64,000 nucleotides of DNA, from positions 1 through 64,000 of the forward strand of contig NZ_CAUHPG010000001.1 in the NCBI RefSeq assembly GCF_959608125.1, in the 5' to 3' direction. The notes under the pieces are model-generated. The model ran no database searches, was not told where the DNA came from, and worked only from the letters and a program-made list of their open reading frames with translations. Each line of letters opens with the position of its first letter. Position 1 is the stretch's first letter. The translations under genes and the position numbers were made by a program. Positions 7,970-15,992 of the stretch are shown piece after piece. This DNA comes from an uncultured Slackia sp. (GTDB lineage Bacteria; Actinomycetota; Coriobacteriia; Coriobacteriales; Eggerthellaceae).

Positions 7970-9070
7970 CTATATTATAACCAGTTCATGGGTCGATTTT
8001 GTGAAAACCTCGAAACCGTCTTCGGTTATCACGCCGAAATCTTCCAAACGGCAGCCCAGAACGCCGCCCAGATACACGCCTGGCTCCACGGTGACCACGT
8101 TGCCCGCCTCGAGCGGCGTCAGGTTGCGCGGCGAAAGGTTGGGCAGCTCGTGGATGTCGATTCCCACGCCGTGACCCAGGCCGTGCCCCATCTTGCCGGC
8201 GAAGCCTTCGCGGGCGAGCACCTGTTCGGCCAGCTCGTGGGCCTGCGCGCCCGTGACGCCCGGACGCAGCATGGCCTCGACCGCCTCGTTGGCGGCGCGC
8301 ACGGCGGCGAACACCCGCCGCGCCTCGTCCGTAGCGCGACCCATGCACACGGTGCGCGTCATATCGGAGCAATAGCCGTTTTTACGCGCGCCGAAATCGA
8401 GCACCACCATATCGCCTTCCTCGAGGCGCTTTTCGCCTGGGATGCTATGCGGTGCGGCTCCGTTCGCGCCCGACGCCACGATCGAAGAAAACGCCAGTTC
8501 ATCGGCGCCCATGCGACGCATGGTCTCTTCCAGCTCGAGCTGCACCTCGCGCTCGGTCATGCCTATGCGCATGAAGCCCGCGATGTGCTCGAACGCGGCA
8601 TCGGTGATCGTCTGGGCGGCGCGCATGGCGTCTATTTCGGCGGCGTCTTTCACCGCTCGCAGGCGGCGCACGAAATCGCCCGTCTCGCGCGGGGCCTCGA
8701 CGGACGGGCCGCTGGCGCGAGCAGCGTCAAGCGCCGTCGTCAACGAGCGGTAGGCGGCAAGCGTCATGGAGTCCTCGATGGCGAGCGAGCGGCAGGCGAC
8801 GCGGGCGGCGACCCAGGCCGCATGCGATCCGCCCGATGCGTCGACCTGCCACGGCGTGCCCGCGGCCGCGTTGCAGGCGGCCTGGTCGTAGCGCGAATCG
8901 GTATGCATGGCGGCCTCGTCGGCCGACACGAACAGCGTGTGGGCGGGCTCGTCGTCGAACACGCCTTCGAAGCCCGTGAGCCATTTCACATTGGACAGGT
9001 CGGTGCAGAAAAACGATTCGATGCCCGAATCGGCCATGGCCGCACGCATGCGGCGCAGACGGTTTTCCAT
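7970..9070 (-). CDS. Xaa-Pro peptidase, M24 family
   Basis: This 366-residue metallopeptidase would remove N-terminal residues preceding proline. The creatinase-like N-domain (1-130) is followed by the pita-bread catalytic domain. The dinuclear-metal ligands are all recognisable: Asp in VVLDFGARKNGYCSDMTRT (two Asp), His in GHGLGHGVGIDIHE, Glu in VEPGVY and Glu in GCRLEDFGVI. Length matches PepQ/YqhT. GAAAGGAAG precedes the ATG at 9070. The gene follows the aroK terminator and precedes efp, the usual actinobacterial arrangement. Confidence 0.93.
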   Translation of the reverse strand: MENRLRRMRAAMADSGIESFFCTDLSNVKWLTGFEGVFDDEPAHTLFVSADEAAMHTDSRYDQAACNAAAGTPWQVDASGGSHAAWVAARVACRSLAIEDSMTLAAYRSLTTALDAARASGPSVEAPRETGDFVRRLRAVKDAAEIDAMRAAQTITDAAFEHIAGFMRIGMTEREVQLELEETMRRMGADELAFSSIVASGANGAAPHSIPGEKRLEEGDMVVLDFGARKNGYCSDMTRTVCMGRATDEARRVFAAVRAANEAVEAMLRPGVTGAQAHELAEQVLAREGFAGKMGHGLGHGVGIDIHELPNLSPRNLTPLEAGNVVTVEPGVYLGGVLGCRLEDFGVITEDGFEVFTKSTHELVII

Positions 9071-9121
9071 AACGCGCTTCCTTTCTCGGTTTATCAGGCA
9101 TGCGACCCTGCGGGCGGCATG

Positions 9122-9154
9122 AAAAAGCCGCGCACGGTTTATGGCCGAGCGCGG
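9122..9154 (-). terminator. Terminator after aroK
   Basis: On the minus strand CCGCGC (9154-9149) pairs with GCGCGG (9133-9128) across a 15-base loop and is followed by CTTTTTC. It separates aroK from the downstream peptidase. Confidence 0.65.
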
Positions 9155-9168
9155 CGGACGACCCGCAT

Positions 9169-9696
9169 CTAGGGCCGGTAGATTCCGGCCTTCTTCAAGA
9201 CGGCGGTCACTTCGGCGGCCACTTCGGCCGTGCTTTTACCCTGCACGTCGATATGGGCGCGGGCCACTTCGTCGTAGAGCGGCTTGCGCTCGCACCACAG
9301 CTTATCGGTGTCGCAGCCGTGCGCCAGAAGCGGGCGCGTCCTCAAGCTGCGCACGCGCGCCAGCGAGCCTTCCTTGGAAGACTCCAACAGCACAGCGAAA
9401 CCCTGCTCGGCAATAAGCTTGCGGTTGCGCGGAAGGGCCACGATGCCTTCGCCGCACGAAACGACCGCAGGGCCCATGGCGCTGCACTCCGCGAGCGCGA
9501 CCGCCTCAAGGCGTCGCAGGCCTTTTTCACCGCGCTGCTTGAACAGCTGGTTGGCGTCCTTGCCGTGCTTGCGATGCAAGTAGGCGTCCACATCAATCGA
9601 AGCGACGCCCAGGTCACGCGCGAGCCTGCGCGCGACGGTGGTCTTTCCCACCCCCATGAAGCCGACGAGGAAAACGTTTTCGGTCAGGACGGCCAT
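9169..9696 (-). CDS. aroK: Shikimate kinase
   Basis: This enzyme phosphorylates shikimate with ATP, the fifth step to chorismate. The 175 residues show Walker A GFMGVGKT (12-19), the DVD acid pair (35-37), Arg61 in the LRRLE segment, RTRPLL with Arg121 of the lid and ERKPLYDEVA. One departure is visible: the usual Gly-Gly-Gly shikimate-contact motif reads Gly82-Glu83-Gly84. The ATG at 9696 lies five bases beyond the stop of aroC (9702), and the ribosome site is inside the end of aroC, so the two are coupled. Activity is likely but the GEG change deserves caution. Confidence 0.85.
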   Translation of the reverse strand: MAVLTENVFLVGFMGVGKTTVARRLARDLGVASIDVDAYLHRKHGKDANQLFKQRGEKGLRRLEAVALAECSAMGPAVVSCGEGIVALPRNRKLIAEQGFAVLLESSKEGSLARVRSLRTRPLLAHGCDTDKLWCERKPLYDEVARAHIDVQGKSTAEVAAEVTAVLKKAGIYRP

Positions 9697-9701
9697 GACG
9701 C

Positions 9702-10829
9702 TCACCGCGCCATCGCGAGCCTGCGGCGATACGCCGCCACGGCATCGTGAATGTCGTCCATGGAATCGCCGCCGAACTTCTGCAGATAGGCATCGGCCAG
9801 CACGAATGCAGCCTCCGATTCGGCGACGACCGCCTTCGCGGGAATATCGCAGCATGAAAACGACGTGGGAATGTAAGGCGCCGGCTGAAGCGCGGCCACG
9901 TCGAGGGACGCGACGTTGCAGCCGATGCGCTCGCCCGCCGTCACGCTGACGCGCGCCGTGAGCGGCATGCCCGTGGACAGGCCGCCTTCGATGCCTCCCG
10001 CCTTGTTGGCGGCGCGCGCAAGACCTTCCCCGGGCGCTGCGACAGGCGTGTCGTGAGCGGCCAGTCCGTCTTGAAGGGCGCGGCTTTCGGCGCCGAATTC
10101 GATACCCGTCACGCCGTCTATCGAAAACGCGGCGGCGGCAAGACGTCCCGCCAGGCCCGCACCCGAACGCCGAAGCTCGCCAAGGCCCGGCACCAAGCCG
10201 AAAACGCCAAGGCGGAATTCGCCCGGAAGCGTGCGGCCCTGCACCTGGGCGCGTGCTATCTCTATTTCCATGGAAGCCGTGGTCTGCGGCGAAGGACAGC
10301 GGCAGCTGGACGATTCGATATCGAGAACCGACGGAGGAACGGGGGCGTCGAACGGATTGGAGCGCAGGCTCGCGTGGCCGATGCGCGTAACGCATGAAAG
10401 AATGTCCACGTCGAGCTCGGCCAGAAATTCGCGCACGATGCCCGAAGCCGCGACGCGCATGGCGTCGAGGCGCGCATCGCAGCGCGCGTCGATCACGGAC
10501 AGGTCGTCGATGCCGTATTTCTGGGAACCCGCAGCCTCGGCGCTTCCCGGGCAGGCGACGCTGCGCGGCGCGAAGCGTCCCTCCATACGCTCGGCATAGG
10601 CGCCGTTGGCGAGGGCAAGCAAAATAGGCGCGCCCGTGGTGCAGCCGTCTTTCAAGCCCGAAAGCACGGCGACGGACGGCGTTTCGTCGGTGCGGCCGTT
10701 CGCGCGGGCCCATCGCGCCACATCGACGTCGACGGCATCTTCATGCACATGCAGGCCCGCAGGAACGCCTTTGACGATGGCGGCCAGCGTGGCGCTTTGC
10801 GGATCTCCGGCTATTTCGTAGTGCATCAT
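9702..10829 (-). CDS. aroC: Chorismate synthase homologue lacking catalytic residues
   Basis: The 375-residue product aligns with AroC along its length: TTGAPI, VPGLGELR, SIDGVTGIEFGAESRA, NKAGGIEGGLSTGMPL and VLADAYLQKFGGDS. The active site is heavily altered. The N-terminal GESHG is GDPQS (catalytic His replaced by Gln11), RPGHAD is CPGSAE (catalytic His replaced by Ser96), the phosphate-binding GRGGRM region is GRTDET, and the RHDPC motif near the C terminus is gone. By family knowledge such a protein should not convert EPSP to chorismate. It keeps the ancestral operon place before aroK. It may be a decaying gene with an intact frame, or one with a new role. Confidence 0.75.
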   Translation of the reverse strand: MMHYEIAGDPQSATLAAIVKGVPAGLHVHEDAVDVDVARWARANGRTDETPSVAVLSGLKDGCTTGAPILLALANGAYAERMEGRFAPRSVACPGSAEAAGSQKYGIDDLSVIDARCDARLDAMRVAASGIVREFLAELDVDILSCVTRIGHASLRSNPFDAPVPPSVLDIESSSCRCPSPQTTASMEIEIARAQVQGRTLPGEFRLGVFGLVPGLGELRRSGAGLAGRLAAAAFSIDGVTGIEFGAESRALQDGLAAHDTPVAAPGEGLARAANKAGGIEGGLSTGMPLTARVSVTAGERIGCNVASLDVAALQPAPYIPTSFSCCDIPAKAVVAESEAAFVLADAYLQKFGGDSMDDIHDAVAAYRRRLAMAR

Positions 10830-10908
10830 GCTCCCAACGTGCTCGTATTTTTCGCACCGATTGTAGCATGCGGGAATCGCCGGCGATTCCGTGCGCGAGA
10901 AGTTGCGC

Positions 10909-11406
10909 CTAACGTTCGGGACGAACGTCTTTCATGAACAGTTTCTCCACATGGCGCAGCATAAGAGTGTGCTTGAGGTCGGCTTCGACCAACGGCTTCA
11001 CCATGACGACGCGCATACCCATGGCATGCGCGCCCCAGACGTCGGTGATCAGCTGGTCGCCGATGCACAGCGTGGAGCGGCGACGCGCCCCTACCTTCTT
11101 CATAGCCGTGAAATACGCGAACGGCAGCGGCTTGACCGCATGCGAGACGATCGGCAGGCCGAGACGTTCGGCCCATTCATGGGCGCCGTGGTGCCAGTTG
11201 TTGGTGAGGATGCAAGGGGCGACGCCCGCTTCCTTCAAGCGTTCGAGCCAGCCCTTGATATCGGCGGGAACCTCGTGGGTGTCGCGCGTCAGAAGCGTGT
11301 TGTCCAAATCGAGGAAAACATGGGCAAACCCCGCCTCCTTGATGTCGGAGACGGGGTCGAGGGCGGTGACGCGCGTGAGGAATCGGTCAGGCTTGAAGAA
11401 GGGCAT
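10909..11406 (-). CDS. yqeG: YqeG-family HAD phosphatase
   Basis: This 165-residue HAD-superfamily (subclass IIIA) phosphatase is of the YqeG type. The nucleophile motif is FLDLDNTLL, followed by ILTNN (motif II Thr), Lys in SHAVKPLPFAYF (motif III) and IGDQLITDVWGA (motif IV acids). The natural substrate is unknown; relatives include mitochondrial phosphatidylglycerophosphate phosphatase, so a lipid phosphate is possible. It begins eight bases after mltG. In many actinobacteria this slot between mltG and aroC is held by aroE, which is absent here. Confidence 0.92.
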   Translation of the reverse strand: MPFFKPDRFLTRVTALDPVSDIKEAGFAHVFLDLDNTLLTRDTHEVPADIKGWLERLKEAGVAPCILTNNWHHGAHEWAERLGLPIVSHAVKPLPFAYFTAMKKVGARRRSTLCIGDQLITDVWGAHAMGMRVVMVKPLVEADLKHTLMLRHVEKLFMKDVRPER

Positions 11407-11414
11407 ACTGGTCC

Positions 11415-12596
11415 TTACAGATGCTCGGCGATGGCCTTCTGATGCTCTTCGTAGGTTTTGCTGAACGCATATTCGACCTGGTTGGCATCATTGGTCCAGA
11501 AGATGAAGTAGTAGTAATCGCCGTAGTCGGACGACGGAGCGCACACGGCCTGCAGGCAGTCGATGCTCGGCGAGCAGATCGGCGTGGGCGGCAGGCCCGG
11601 GTTGGCATAGGTGCTGTACGGCGTGTCCGCCTGCACTTCGGCGGCGCTGGGATCGTGACCCACTTCGTAGGCCGTGGTGGCGTCGGACTGCAAAAAGCCG
11701 TTGGTCTCGGTATTGCGCGAGCTCAGACGGTTGTAGAACACTTCGGCGACCTGCGAGCGGATTTCTTCGTCGCCGGTGGATTCCTTCTCGACGATCGAAG
11801 CAAGCGTCACGGCGTCGTAAACGCTCAGGCCGCGGCTTTCGGCGTAGGACCAGTCAAGCGACGCGGTCTCGTTGCCGAACTGCGTGAGCATCATGCGGAT
11901 GATCGAATCGGCCGTGGCATCGCTTCCCAAGTCATAGGTCTTCGGGAAGAGGAAGCCTTCCAGCGAGACGCCGTCGGGAGCGCTTGCCAAGAACGAGAAG
12001 TCGGCGGCATAGGCCTTGGCATCGGAGGCGGCGGACGTGAAGTCGGCGGCGCTCACGCGGCCCTGCGTGGCCTTTTCGACCGCGGCGGCGATATCGGAAA
12101 GCTTATAGCCCTCGGGAATGGTGAGCGCGGTGGTGCCCAAATCGCCCGAAGCGACGGCTTTGATCACATCGTCGAGGGTCATGCCTGCGGTGAAGTTGTA
12201 CGTGCCCGCCTGGAACATGCCGTCCATCTCGAGCGTCTTGGCGCGGGCCAAGAAATCGTCCGCGTTCGGCACGACGCCCGCAGCCACGAGCGCAGCGGCC
12301 ACGTCGGCCGCCGAAGAGCCTTCGGGAACCACAGCGCGCACGTCGGAGGACACGACCTGTTCGACGCCGATCGATTCGGTGTCGGCCGAGCATCCTTTGG
12401 TCATATTGATAACGACCGCAGCCAAGCCGACCACCACGACGGCGGCAAGAACGATCGCCACCACGAAAGGCGCCTTGCTTTTACGGGGACGGATGTGGGA
12501 CGTGTCGTACGTCCTGAACTGACGCTCGCCCTGGGCATGAACCATGCGGGCTCGATGATTGGGGTGGGAGCTGTACGTAATCTGCTTACGAGGCAT
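11415..12596 (-). CDS. mltG: Endolytic murein transglycosylase
   Basis: MltG is a membrane-anchored enzyme that cleaves nascent glycan strands and ends their growth. In 393 residues a basic cytosolic tail (1-43) is followed by one transmembrane segment (about 44-66), a LysM-like subdomain and the YceG catalytic domain. The catalytic glutamate is in TLASIVEKES, and GLPPTPICSPS is the conserved C-terminal motif. Length and order are normal. It lies between ruvX and yqeG on the same strand with short gaps. Confidence 0.95.
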   Translation of the reverse strand: MPRKQITYSSHPNHRARMVHAQGERQFRTYDTSHIRPRKSKAPFVVAIVLAAVVVVGLAAVVINMTKGCSADTESIGVEQVVSSDVRAVVPEGSSAADVAAALVAAGVVPNADDFLARAKTLEMDGMFQAGTYNFTAGMTLDDVIKAVASGDLGTTALTIPEGYKLSDIAAAVEKATQGRVSAADFTSAASDAKAYAADFSFLASAPDGVSLEGFLFPKTYDLGSDATADSIIRMMLTQFGNETASLDWSYAESRGLSVYDAVTLASIVEKESTGDEEIRSQVAEVFYNRLSSRNTETNGFLQSDATTAYEVGHDPSAAEVQADTPYSTYANPGLPPTPICSPSIDCLQAVCAPSSDYGDYYYFIFWTNDANQVEYAFSKTYEEHQKAIAEHL

Positions 12597-12638
12597 TGAT
12601 GTTCCTTACCTGTTCGGGCGCAGGAAAGCTGCGCCTGC

Positions 12639-13061
12639 TCAAGACTCGCTACCGTTGCGGGCGTCGAGCCACGACTGCAAGAATAGGCTCGCAGCAATCA
12701 TGTCTACTTTACCCCGCATGGCGCGCTCGTCCAAACCCTCTTCACGCAAAATGCGTTTCGCTTCGCGCGAACTCATACGCTCGTCGGCGAAATAAAGCGG
12801 CAGCGCCCTGGCCTTGGCGATGCGTTCGGCTTTCTCCTTGATGGATGCCGCCTGCGGGCCCTCTTCGCCCGCAAGGGTGAACGGAAGACCGCAGACCAGG
12901 CATTCTATTTCCCAATCCTCGACGATACGACGGAATTCCGCGCCGTCGGCGAGCACGTCTTTGGCGGGCAGAACCTTCAAGGGGGTGGCCACCCTGCCCT
13001 GCGCGTCGCTGACGGCGAGGCCGATACGCACCTCGCCGATGTCGAGCGCGAGCGTTCTCAT
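12639..13061 (-). CDS. ruvX: Putative Holliday junction resolvase / pre-16S rRNA nuclease
   Basis: The 140-residue RuvX/YqgF protein has an RNase H-like fold. Key acids lie in ALDIGEVRIGLAVSD near the N terminus, LVCGLPFT, FADERMSSREA and the C-terminal VDMIAASLFLQSWLD. The start at 13061 follows GGAGGA five bases upstream. An alaS-ruvX-mltG order is typical of actinobacteria and Firmicutes. Confidence 0.94.
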   Translation of the reverse strand: MRTLALDIGEVRIGLAVSDAQGRVATPLKVLPAKDVLADGAEFRRIVEDWEIECLVCGLPFTLAGEEGPQAASIKEKAERIAKARALPLYFADERMSSREAKRILREEGLDERAMRGKVDMIAASLFLQSWLDARNGSES

Positions 13062-13082
13062 GGGATTCCTCCGTTTCAAGAA

Positions 13083-13110
13083 GATGGGCCCGCGCAAACG
13101 CAGGCCCATC
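13083..13110 (-). other. Intercistronic hairpin between alaS and ruvX
   Basis: An 8-bp stem (GATGGGCC 13083-13090 with GGCCCATC 13103-13110) lies just before ruvX. Only a short TTCTT follows on the minus strand, so it is at most a partial terminator. Confidence 0.4.
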
Positions 13111-13172
13111 GGACACGTCATGTTTCAAGCGAAGACGAAAGCGTCCGGGCGAATGGTGCTCGAAAGCCGCCT

Positions 13173-15806
13173 TTATGCGCCGAGCTCCTTGCGAGCGGCG
13201 TCCAGAGCGGCGTCCATGCCGGATGCGTCCTTGCCGCCGGCCTGGGCCATGGTGGGCTTTCCGCCGCCGCCGCCCTTGATGTTGCCGGCGATCGACTTGA
13301 TCAACGCGCCGGCGTTGAAGCCTGCAGCCACCGCTTCGTCGGTGCCTGCCGCCATGATGACGGGCTTGTCGTCGTTGACGGTGCCGATCACGCAGGCGCC
13401 GGGCTTCGGCATGCGAGAGCGCAGGATATCCCACGCATTGCGCAAGGCGCCGGAATCAAGACCGTCGATGCGGGCGATGACCAGCGGGTATCCCACGTCG
13501 ACCATGGCCTTGATGTGCTCGGCCACGTTGCCTTCGGCAGCCGCCTTCTTGGCGCGCTTCTGCTCGGCCTCCTGCTCCTTGATGGTGCGGATGTTGGCCG
13601 CCGTGCGCTCGGACACATCGAACATCGGAACCTTCAGCTCGGCCGCGGCCTCTTTGAGCTCGTTCTCGATCTTGTTCATATATTCGAGGGCGTCGAAGCT
13701 GGTGACGGCCTCGATACGGCGCAGGTTGGCGCCGACGCTTGACTCGGAGACGATCTTCACGAAGCCGATTTCAGCGGTGTTGGCCACATGGCAGCCGCCG
13801 CACAGCTCGCGGGAGAACTCGCCGGCCTCGACGACGCGCACGGTGTCGCCGTACTTCTCGCCGAACAGCGCGGTGACGCCCGATTCGCGGGCGGCGTCGA
13901 GCGAGGTCTCGTAGATAGCCATGGGGACGGCGCGCATGATGACCTCGTTGGCCACGCGCTCGACCTCGGCGATCTGCTCGGCCGTCATGCCTTCGAAATG
14001 CGTGAAGTCGAAGCGCAGACGGTCGGGGCCGACGTAGCTGCCGGCCTGCTTGACGTGCTCGCCGAGAACCTGGCGAAGCGCGGCATGCAGAAGATGCGTG
14101 CAGGTGTGGTTGCGGGTGATGCGCTTGCGGCGCAGCTCGTCGACCACGGCGCGCACGGTATCGCCCACGCGCACGGCGCCTTCGGCGACCTTGACCGCAT
14201 GGCAGACCAGACCCTTCGCGGGAGCCTTGGTGTCGACGACCTCGAGCTTGACGCCTTCGGCCTCGATCGTGCCGGTGTCGCCCACTTCGCCACCCATTTC
14301 GGCGTAGAACGGAGTGAGGCTCAGAACGACTTCGCCCTCTTCGCCCTGCTGAAGCGCCTCGACGCGCTCGCCGTCTTTGACGATGGCCTTCACCTCGGCG
14401 GTGGCGGTCAGGCGGTCGTAACCCACGAAGCCGGTGGCGCCCAGCTCTTTGAGCAGGTCGTCATGGATGCCGCCGTAGGTGCTCCAAGCGGCCTCGGCGT
14501 CGTCCTTGGTGGCGGCGCGGGCGCGCTCGCGCTGCTCGTCCATGCACTTCTCGAAGCCCTCTTTGTCGACCGTGATGCCGGCATCGGCGCAGATTTCCTC
14601 GGTGATTTCGACCGGGAAGCCGTAGGTGTCATGCAGCGTGAAGGCGGTGGCGCCATCGAGCACCGCGCCCTCGAGCTTCTCCAGCGCGTCGGCCAGATAC
14701 GCCTGGCCCTGGCGCAGCGTGACGCCGAAGCGCTCTTCCTCGGAAAGGATGACGCGCTCGACGAGCTCGCGGTTGTCGACGATTTCGGGATACACGTGGC
14801 CCATGAGGCGCACGATGGCATCCACGTAGTTGGTCAGGAAGGCGCCCTCGATGCCGAGCTTATGGCCGTGCATGACGGCGCGGCGCAGCAGGCGGCGCAG
14901 CACGTAGCCGCGGCCTTCGTTGGAGGGCAGGATGCCGTCGGCGATCATGAAGGTGACGCTGCGGCTATGGTCGGCCACGATGCGCAGGGACAGGTCGTCT
15001 GCGGCGTCGTTTTTATACTCTTTGCCGCTCAGACGCTCGCCCACGCCGATGAGGTCGCGCATGACGTCGGTCTCGTAGTTGGACTGCACGCCCTGCATGA
15101 TGGCGGCCATGCGCTCGAGACCCATGCCGGTATCGATGTTTTTCGTGGGAAGCGGGGCCAGGGTGCCGTCTTCCTGGCCGTCATACTGCGTGAAGACGCA
15201 GTTCCAGAACTCGAGGAAGCGGTCGCAGTCGCAGCCGGGAGCACAGTCGGGGCTGCCGCAACCGAAGTCGGGACCCTGGTCGAAATAGATCTCGGAGCAG
15301 GGGCCGCAGGGGCCGGTGGGGCCGGCGCGCCAGAAGTTGTCGTCCTCGCCCAGACGGGAGATGTGGTCCTCGGAAACGCCGAGGTTCTTCCAGATCTCGA
15401 TCGTCTCGTCGTCGTCTTCGAACACGGTGAAGTAGAGCTTTTCCTTGGGAAGCTCGAGGACCTCGGTGGCGAACTCATAGGCCCAGGCGCACATCTCGTC
15501 CTTGAAGTACTTGCCGAAGCTGAAGTTGCCCAGCATCTCGAAGAAGCTCAGATGACGGCCCGTGGTGCCGATGATATCGATGTCGTTGGTGCGCACGCAC
15601 TTCTGCACGGTGGTCGAACCGATGTATGCCGGGTCGAACTCCTTGACATGCAGGAAGTAGGGCTTGAACTGCACCATGCCGGCGCTGGTGAGCAGAAGGC
15701 TCGGGTCGTCGGGAATCAGCGACGAGGACGGCATGCGCTTGCAGCCCTTTTCTTCGAAGAACTGAAGATACTTCTCGCGGATTTCCGCAGTGGTCATGTA
15801 CTTCAT
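13173..15806 (-). CDS. alaS: Alanyl-tRNA synthetase
   Basis: This class II synthetase is 877 residues long. It shows motif 1 around FKPYFLHVKEFDP, motif 2 RTNDIDIIGTTGRHLSFFEM, motif 3 GMGLERMAAIMQG, the editing-domain zinc site (HTCTHLLHAALR and CGGCHVANTAE) and a C-terminal glycine-rich C-Ala domain (KGGGGGKPTMAQAGG). An insertion rich in Cys (GCGSPDCAPGCDCDRF, about 180-195) is a common form in Gram-positives. The start may be either of two ATG codons three residues apart; neither has a clearly better ribosome site. A tRNA-Ala(CGC) is encoded at 44393-44468. Confidence 0.97.
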   Translation of the reverse strand: MKYMTTAEIREKYLQFFEEKGCKRMPSSSLIPDDPSLLLTSAGMVQFKPYFLHVKEFDPAYIGSTTVQKCVRTNDIDIIGTTGRHLSFFEMLGNFSFGKYFKDEMCAWAYEFATEVLELPKEKLYFTVFEDDDETIEIWKNLGVSEDHISRLGEDDNFWRAGPTGPCGPCSEIYFDQGPDFGCGSPDCAPGCDCDRFLEFWNCVFTQYDGQEDGTLAPLPTKNIDTGMGLERMAAIMQGVQSNYETDVMRDLIGVGERLSGKEYKNDAADDLSLRIVADHSRSVTFMIADGILPSNEGRGYVLRRLLRRAVMHGHKLGIEGAFLTNYVDAIVRLMGHVYPEIVDNRELVERVILSEEERFGVTLRQGQAYLADALEKLEGAVLDGATAFTLHDTYGFPVEITEEICADAGITVDKEGFEKCMDEQRERARAATKDDAEAAWSTYGGIHDDLLKELGATGFVGYDRLTATAEVKAIVKDGERVEALQQGEEGEVVLSLTPFYAEMGGEVGDTGTIEAEGVKLEVVDTKAPAKGLVCHAVKVAEGAVRVGDTVRAVVDELRRKRITRNHTCTHLLHAALRQVLGEHVKQAGSYVGPDRLRFDFTHFEGMTAEQIAEVERVANEVIMRAVPMAIYETSLDAARESGVTALFGEKYGDTVRVVEAGEFSRELCGGCHVANTAEIGFVKIVSESSVGANLRRIEAVTSFDALEYMNKIENELKEAAAELKVPMFDVSERTAANIRTIKEQEAEQKRAKKAAAEGNVAEHIKAMVDVGYPLVIARIDGLDSGALRNAWDILRSRMPKPGACVIGTVNDDKPVIMAAGTDEAVAAGFNAGALIKSIAGNIKGGGGGKPTMAQAGGKDASGMDAALDAARKELGA

Positions 15807-15879
15807 CTAGCGGTTCTCACTCTCGTTTTCATGTATCGGCGCCGATGCGCCGCTTTTCTTGAACAGCGAAATAATAGCC

Positions 15880-15916
15880 AAAATGCAGGCCGCGCGCGAA
15901 CGGCAGCGGCCTGCAT
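15880..15916 (-). terminator. Terminator after the AI-2E family permease gene
   Basis: A perfect 11-bp stem (15883-15893 with 15906-15916) is followed by a short T run on the minus strand. It lies between the permease stop and alaS. Confidence 0.6.
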
Positions 15917-15992
15917 TCCCCTCAATTTACGGATTATTCGGAAATAATACGCGGCGCGGCCGAAAATTCGAGTCGCGAAAAGCACGAACGCC

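Noticed and set aside
13788..15947. A 719-codon open frame on the plus strand
   Set aside because: It is antisense to alaS, with no ribosome site or domain.
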